Shown here: one piece after another, positions 15,074-16,781 of the stretch | How the letters are laid out: each line of letters opens with the position of its first letter | Position numbering within the stretch: position 1 is the first letter of the stretch | Assembly (NCBI GenBank): GCA_002315675.1 | Contig: DCHP01000100.1 | Span: forward strand, 1-16,781 | DNA: 16,781 bases | Reading direction: 5' to 3' | Source of the DNA: Rikenellaceae bacterium UBA1749 | GTDB taxonomy: Bacteria; Bacteroidota; Bacteroidia; Bacteroidales; Rikenellaceae | Translations under genes and position numbers: made by a program | Notes under the pieces: model-generated | What the model was told of the DNA's origin: nothing | Database searches by the model: none | The model's input: the letters and a program-made list of their open reading frames with translations, nothing else

Positions 15074-16087
15074 TTACAAATCTGTTTCAGTTGACAGCTT
15101 TTCTCTGATTTTTGCCTCAATTTCTGCCGTTAATGCATCATCAGAAGATATGATATCACGTACAGCATCTCTACCCTGTCCAAGTTTTTGGTCATTGTAT
15201 GAGAACCAGGATCCACTCTTCTTCACAATTTCCATTTCAACTGCAAGGTCAAGGATTTCTCCAGACTTCGAGATTCCCTTTCCAAATAGAATATCAAATT
15301 CTGCCTTACGGAATGGAGGAGCAACCTTGTTTTTTACAATCTTTACCTTAGTACGGCTACCAAGTTGTTCTTCACCATCTTTTACTGGAGAGCCTTTTCT
15401 GACATCAATACGTACCGATGCGTAGAATTTCAAAGCGTTACCACCGGTTGTTGTTTCAGGATTTCCAAAAATAACGCCAATCTTTTCACGTAACTGATTG
15501 ATGAAAATACAAGTAGTACCCGTTTTACTGATTGTTCCTGTTAGTTTCCTTAAAGCCTGAGACATCAGTCGTGCATGAAGCCCCATTTTACTGTCACCCA
15601 TATCACCTTCAAGTTCCGCTTTTGGTGTTAATGCAGCCACTGAGTCTATTACTACAATATCAACAGCACTACTTCTTATTAGATGTTCCGCTACTTCAAG
15701 TGCCTGTTCTCCATTATCTGGCTGGGAAATAAGCATATTACTGATATCCACACCAAGATTTTTAGCGTAATTCGCATCAAAAGCATGTTCAGCATCTATA
15801 AAGGCTGCAATGCCACCATCCTTCTGCGCTTCTGCAATAGCATGAAGAGCCAAAGTTGTTTTACCAGATGATTCCGGACCAAAGATTTCAATGATTCTTC
15901 CTCTGGGATAACCACCAACACCTAGTGCATGGTCCAAAGCAATGGAACCAGAGTGGATAATAGGCACGTTTTCAATAGGTTTATCTCCCATACGCATAAC
16001 AGTACCCTTTCCAAAGTCTTTTTCCAATTTATCAATAGCAGCTTGTAAAACTTTAAGTTTTTCTGCCTGAGGTTGTTTATCTGACAT
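15074..16087 (-). CDS. recA: recombinase RecA
   Basis: A cytosolic strand-exchange ATPase that also activates the SOS-type coprotease pathway. The 337 residues include the N-terminal oligomerisation helix, the Walker A motif GPESSGKT (70-77), catalytic Glu100 in IDAEHAF, Walker B VVIDS (145-149), loop L1 (about 160-168, GDMGDSKMG) and the DNA-binding loop L2 (about 198-213, QLREKIGVIFGNPETT), followed by TGGNALKF. The C-terminal domain is short and ends STETDL, acidic as usual. No intein or insertion is present. The 59-bp gap to bcp upstream contains no TAnnTTTG element that I can find, so co-transcription from the bcp promoter is likely. Confidence 0.99.
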   Translation of the reverse strand: MSDKQPQAEKLKVLQAAIDKLEKDFGKGTVMRMGDKPIENVPIIHSGSIALDHALGVGGYPRGRIIEIFGPESSGKTTLALHAIAEAQKDGGIAAFIDAEHAFDANYAKNLGVDISNMLISQPDNGEQALEVAEHLIRSSAVDIVVIDSVAALTPKAELEGDMGDSKMGLHARLMSQALRKLTGTISKTGTTCIFINQLREKIGVIFGNPETTTGGNALKFYASVRIDVRKGSPVKDGEEQLGSRTKVKIVKNKVAPPFRKAEFDILFGKGISKSGEILDLAVEMEIVKKSGSWFSYNDQKLGQGRDAVRDIISSDDALTAEIEAKIREKLSTETDL

Positions 16088-16146
16088 AATTAATATATTT
16101 ATTAAAAGTTACTATAGAATTAATATCGTGTTGAATTTAAAGTGGA

Positions 16147-16608
16147 TTATCTGGAGAGCTCTTTCGATATCTGTTCAAAGTGATTCTTAGTATCTACTTT
16201 ATTGAAAATATGTGTAACCACTCCATCCTGATTGATAATGAAGGTTTTCCGTAACATACCCATATATTCCCGGCCATATAGTTTTTTGAGTCCCCAGGTA
16301 CCATAAGACTCAGATACAGAATGATCCTCATCTGATAAAAGAAGGAATGGCAAAGAATACTTCTCAATGAACTTTTTATGTGACGCTGCCCCATCAGGGC
16401 TGATACCGACAATCCGGTAACCTTGTTTTTTCAGTTCACTCTGACCATCTCTGAGCGAACAAGCTTCAGCTGTACATCCGGATGTATTGTCCTTTGGATA
16501 AAAATATAGAATTACTTTGCTTTCCTTTAGAAGGGATGAAAGATTATATGCAATCCCATCCATATCTTTCAAATTAAATTCAGGTGCTTTGTCATTAACG
16601 TCTAACAT
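16147..16608 (-). CDS. bcp: thioredoxin-dependent peroxiredoxin Bcp/PrxQ
   Basis: A 153-residue peroxidase that reduces hydrogen peroxide and organic peroxides using thioredoxin-type reductants. The peroxidatic Cys45 sits in YPKDNTSGCTAEAC (37-50). The resolving Cys50 lies four residues later, within the same helix, as in the alpha-helical PrxQ type. The N-terminal APEFNLKDMDG (8-18) and the SDEDHSVSESYGTWG segment (96-110) are also family-typical. There is no signal peptide, so it is cytosolic. It is the first gene of the minus-strand block that continues into recA, with candidate promoters directly upstream. Confidence 0.97.
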   Translation of the reverse strand: MLDVNDKAPEFNLKDMDGIAYNLSSLLKESKVILYFYPKDNTSGCTAEACSLRDGQSELKKQGYRIVGISPDGAASHKKFIEKYSLPFLLLSDEDHSVSESYGTWGLKKLYGREYMGMLRKTFIINQDGVVTHIFNKVDTKNHFEQISKELSR

Positions 16609-16635
16609 AGGATTATATTTTATTGTTTCGCACTA

Positions 16636-16706
16636 CAAAGTTATAATAAGACTGGTACTAAAAAATGTCACAGTTAAAAAATAATTAAATTATTTACTCA
16701 AATATA
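16636..16706 (-). promoter_or_regulatory. candidate promoters of the bcp-recA operon
   Basis: Two exact -7 matches lie upstream of bcp on the minus strand: TAACTTTG (16636-16643), 27 nt before the ATG, and TATATTTG (16699-16706), further out. Neither has a textbook TTTG 19-21 bp upstream, so which one is used is uncertain. The rest of the 173 bp at this edge shows no gene. Confidence 0.4.
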
Positions 16707-16781
16707 CTAAAAACAAAAATAACTTAATTGCGTTTTTAAGGATAATTAAAAAGAAAAATTCGGGAGTTTGACACTTAAAAT

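Noticed and set aside
1..16781. CRISPR array, tRNA, rRNA, toxin-antitoxin or multi-gene defence island
   Set aside because: No regularly spaced repeats, cloverleaf-like segments, or toxin, nuclease or Cas-like proteins were seen on either strand.

Overview
The window looks like a low-GC chromosomal segment of a Bacteroidales bacterium (Bacteroides/Prevotella-like). Several things point there: a Bacteroides-type MobC coupling ATPase at the left edge, a linked LptF/LptG-type permease, ribBA and fmt, the Fmt signature VVAFRMLP, upstream regions carrying the Bacteroidetes -7 element TAnnTTTG (some with a TTG/TTTG about 17-20 bp further upstream), and an almost complete lack of Shine-Dalgarno sequences. 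Genus and species cannot be named from this sequence alone.

Layout. 1-1476 (+) is the 3' part of mobC, a conjugative-element gene whose 5' end lies outside the window. 1631-3760 (+) encodes a secreted, glycosidase-like protein of unknown specificity. 3945-5900 (+) encodes a membrane sensor phosphatase (Cache-like, HAMP, SpoIIE/PP2C). A bidirectional terminator at 5944-5982 separates this left plus-strand block from the rest, where every gene is on the minus strand. 6023-6683 is a small accessory patch holding two doubtful or small ORFs and a 121-bp MITE. 6710-10516 is the block permease > ribBA > fmt (lipopolysaccharide-export-type permease, riboflavin synthesis, initiator-tRNA formylation). 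10805-11581 is an XRE-type regulator with its own promoter and terminator. 12070-16608 is a probable operon bcp > recA > RSH > small membrane protein > HIT, ending at a strong hairpin at 11998-12025.

How the genes fit together. The right half is core metabolism and stress physiology: peroxide detoxification (Bcp), recombinational repair (RecA) and (p)ppGpp signalling (RSH) appear co-transcribed, with only 8 nt between recA and the RSH gene. The RSH protein keeps its synthetase residues but has lost the Glu-Asp pair of the HDxxED hydrolase motif, so it is probably a synthetase-only enzyme.

Most notable new observations: (i) a clean non-autonomous element at 6319-6439 with exact 12-bp terminal inverted repeats (5'-GTAACTATTCAG) and exact 8-bp target duplications (GCTTAATT), properties that fit the IS66 family; (ii) a lone copy of the same 12-bp end at 3865-3876, attached to a perfect 16-bp hairpin just upstream of the SpoIIE-phosphatase promoter; (iii) repeated TTAC-N4-GTAA palindromes at the fmt and XRE-regulator promoters; (iv) the altered hydrolase site of the RSH enzyme. 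I found no CRISPR array, tRNA or rRNA, and no multi-gene defence system.
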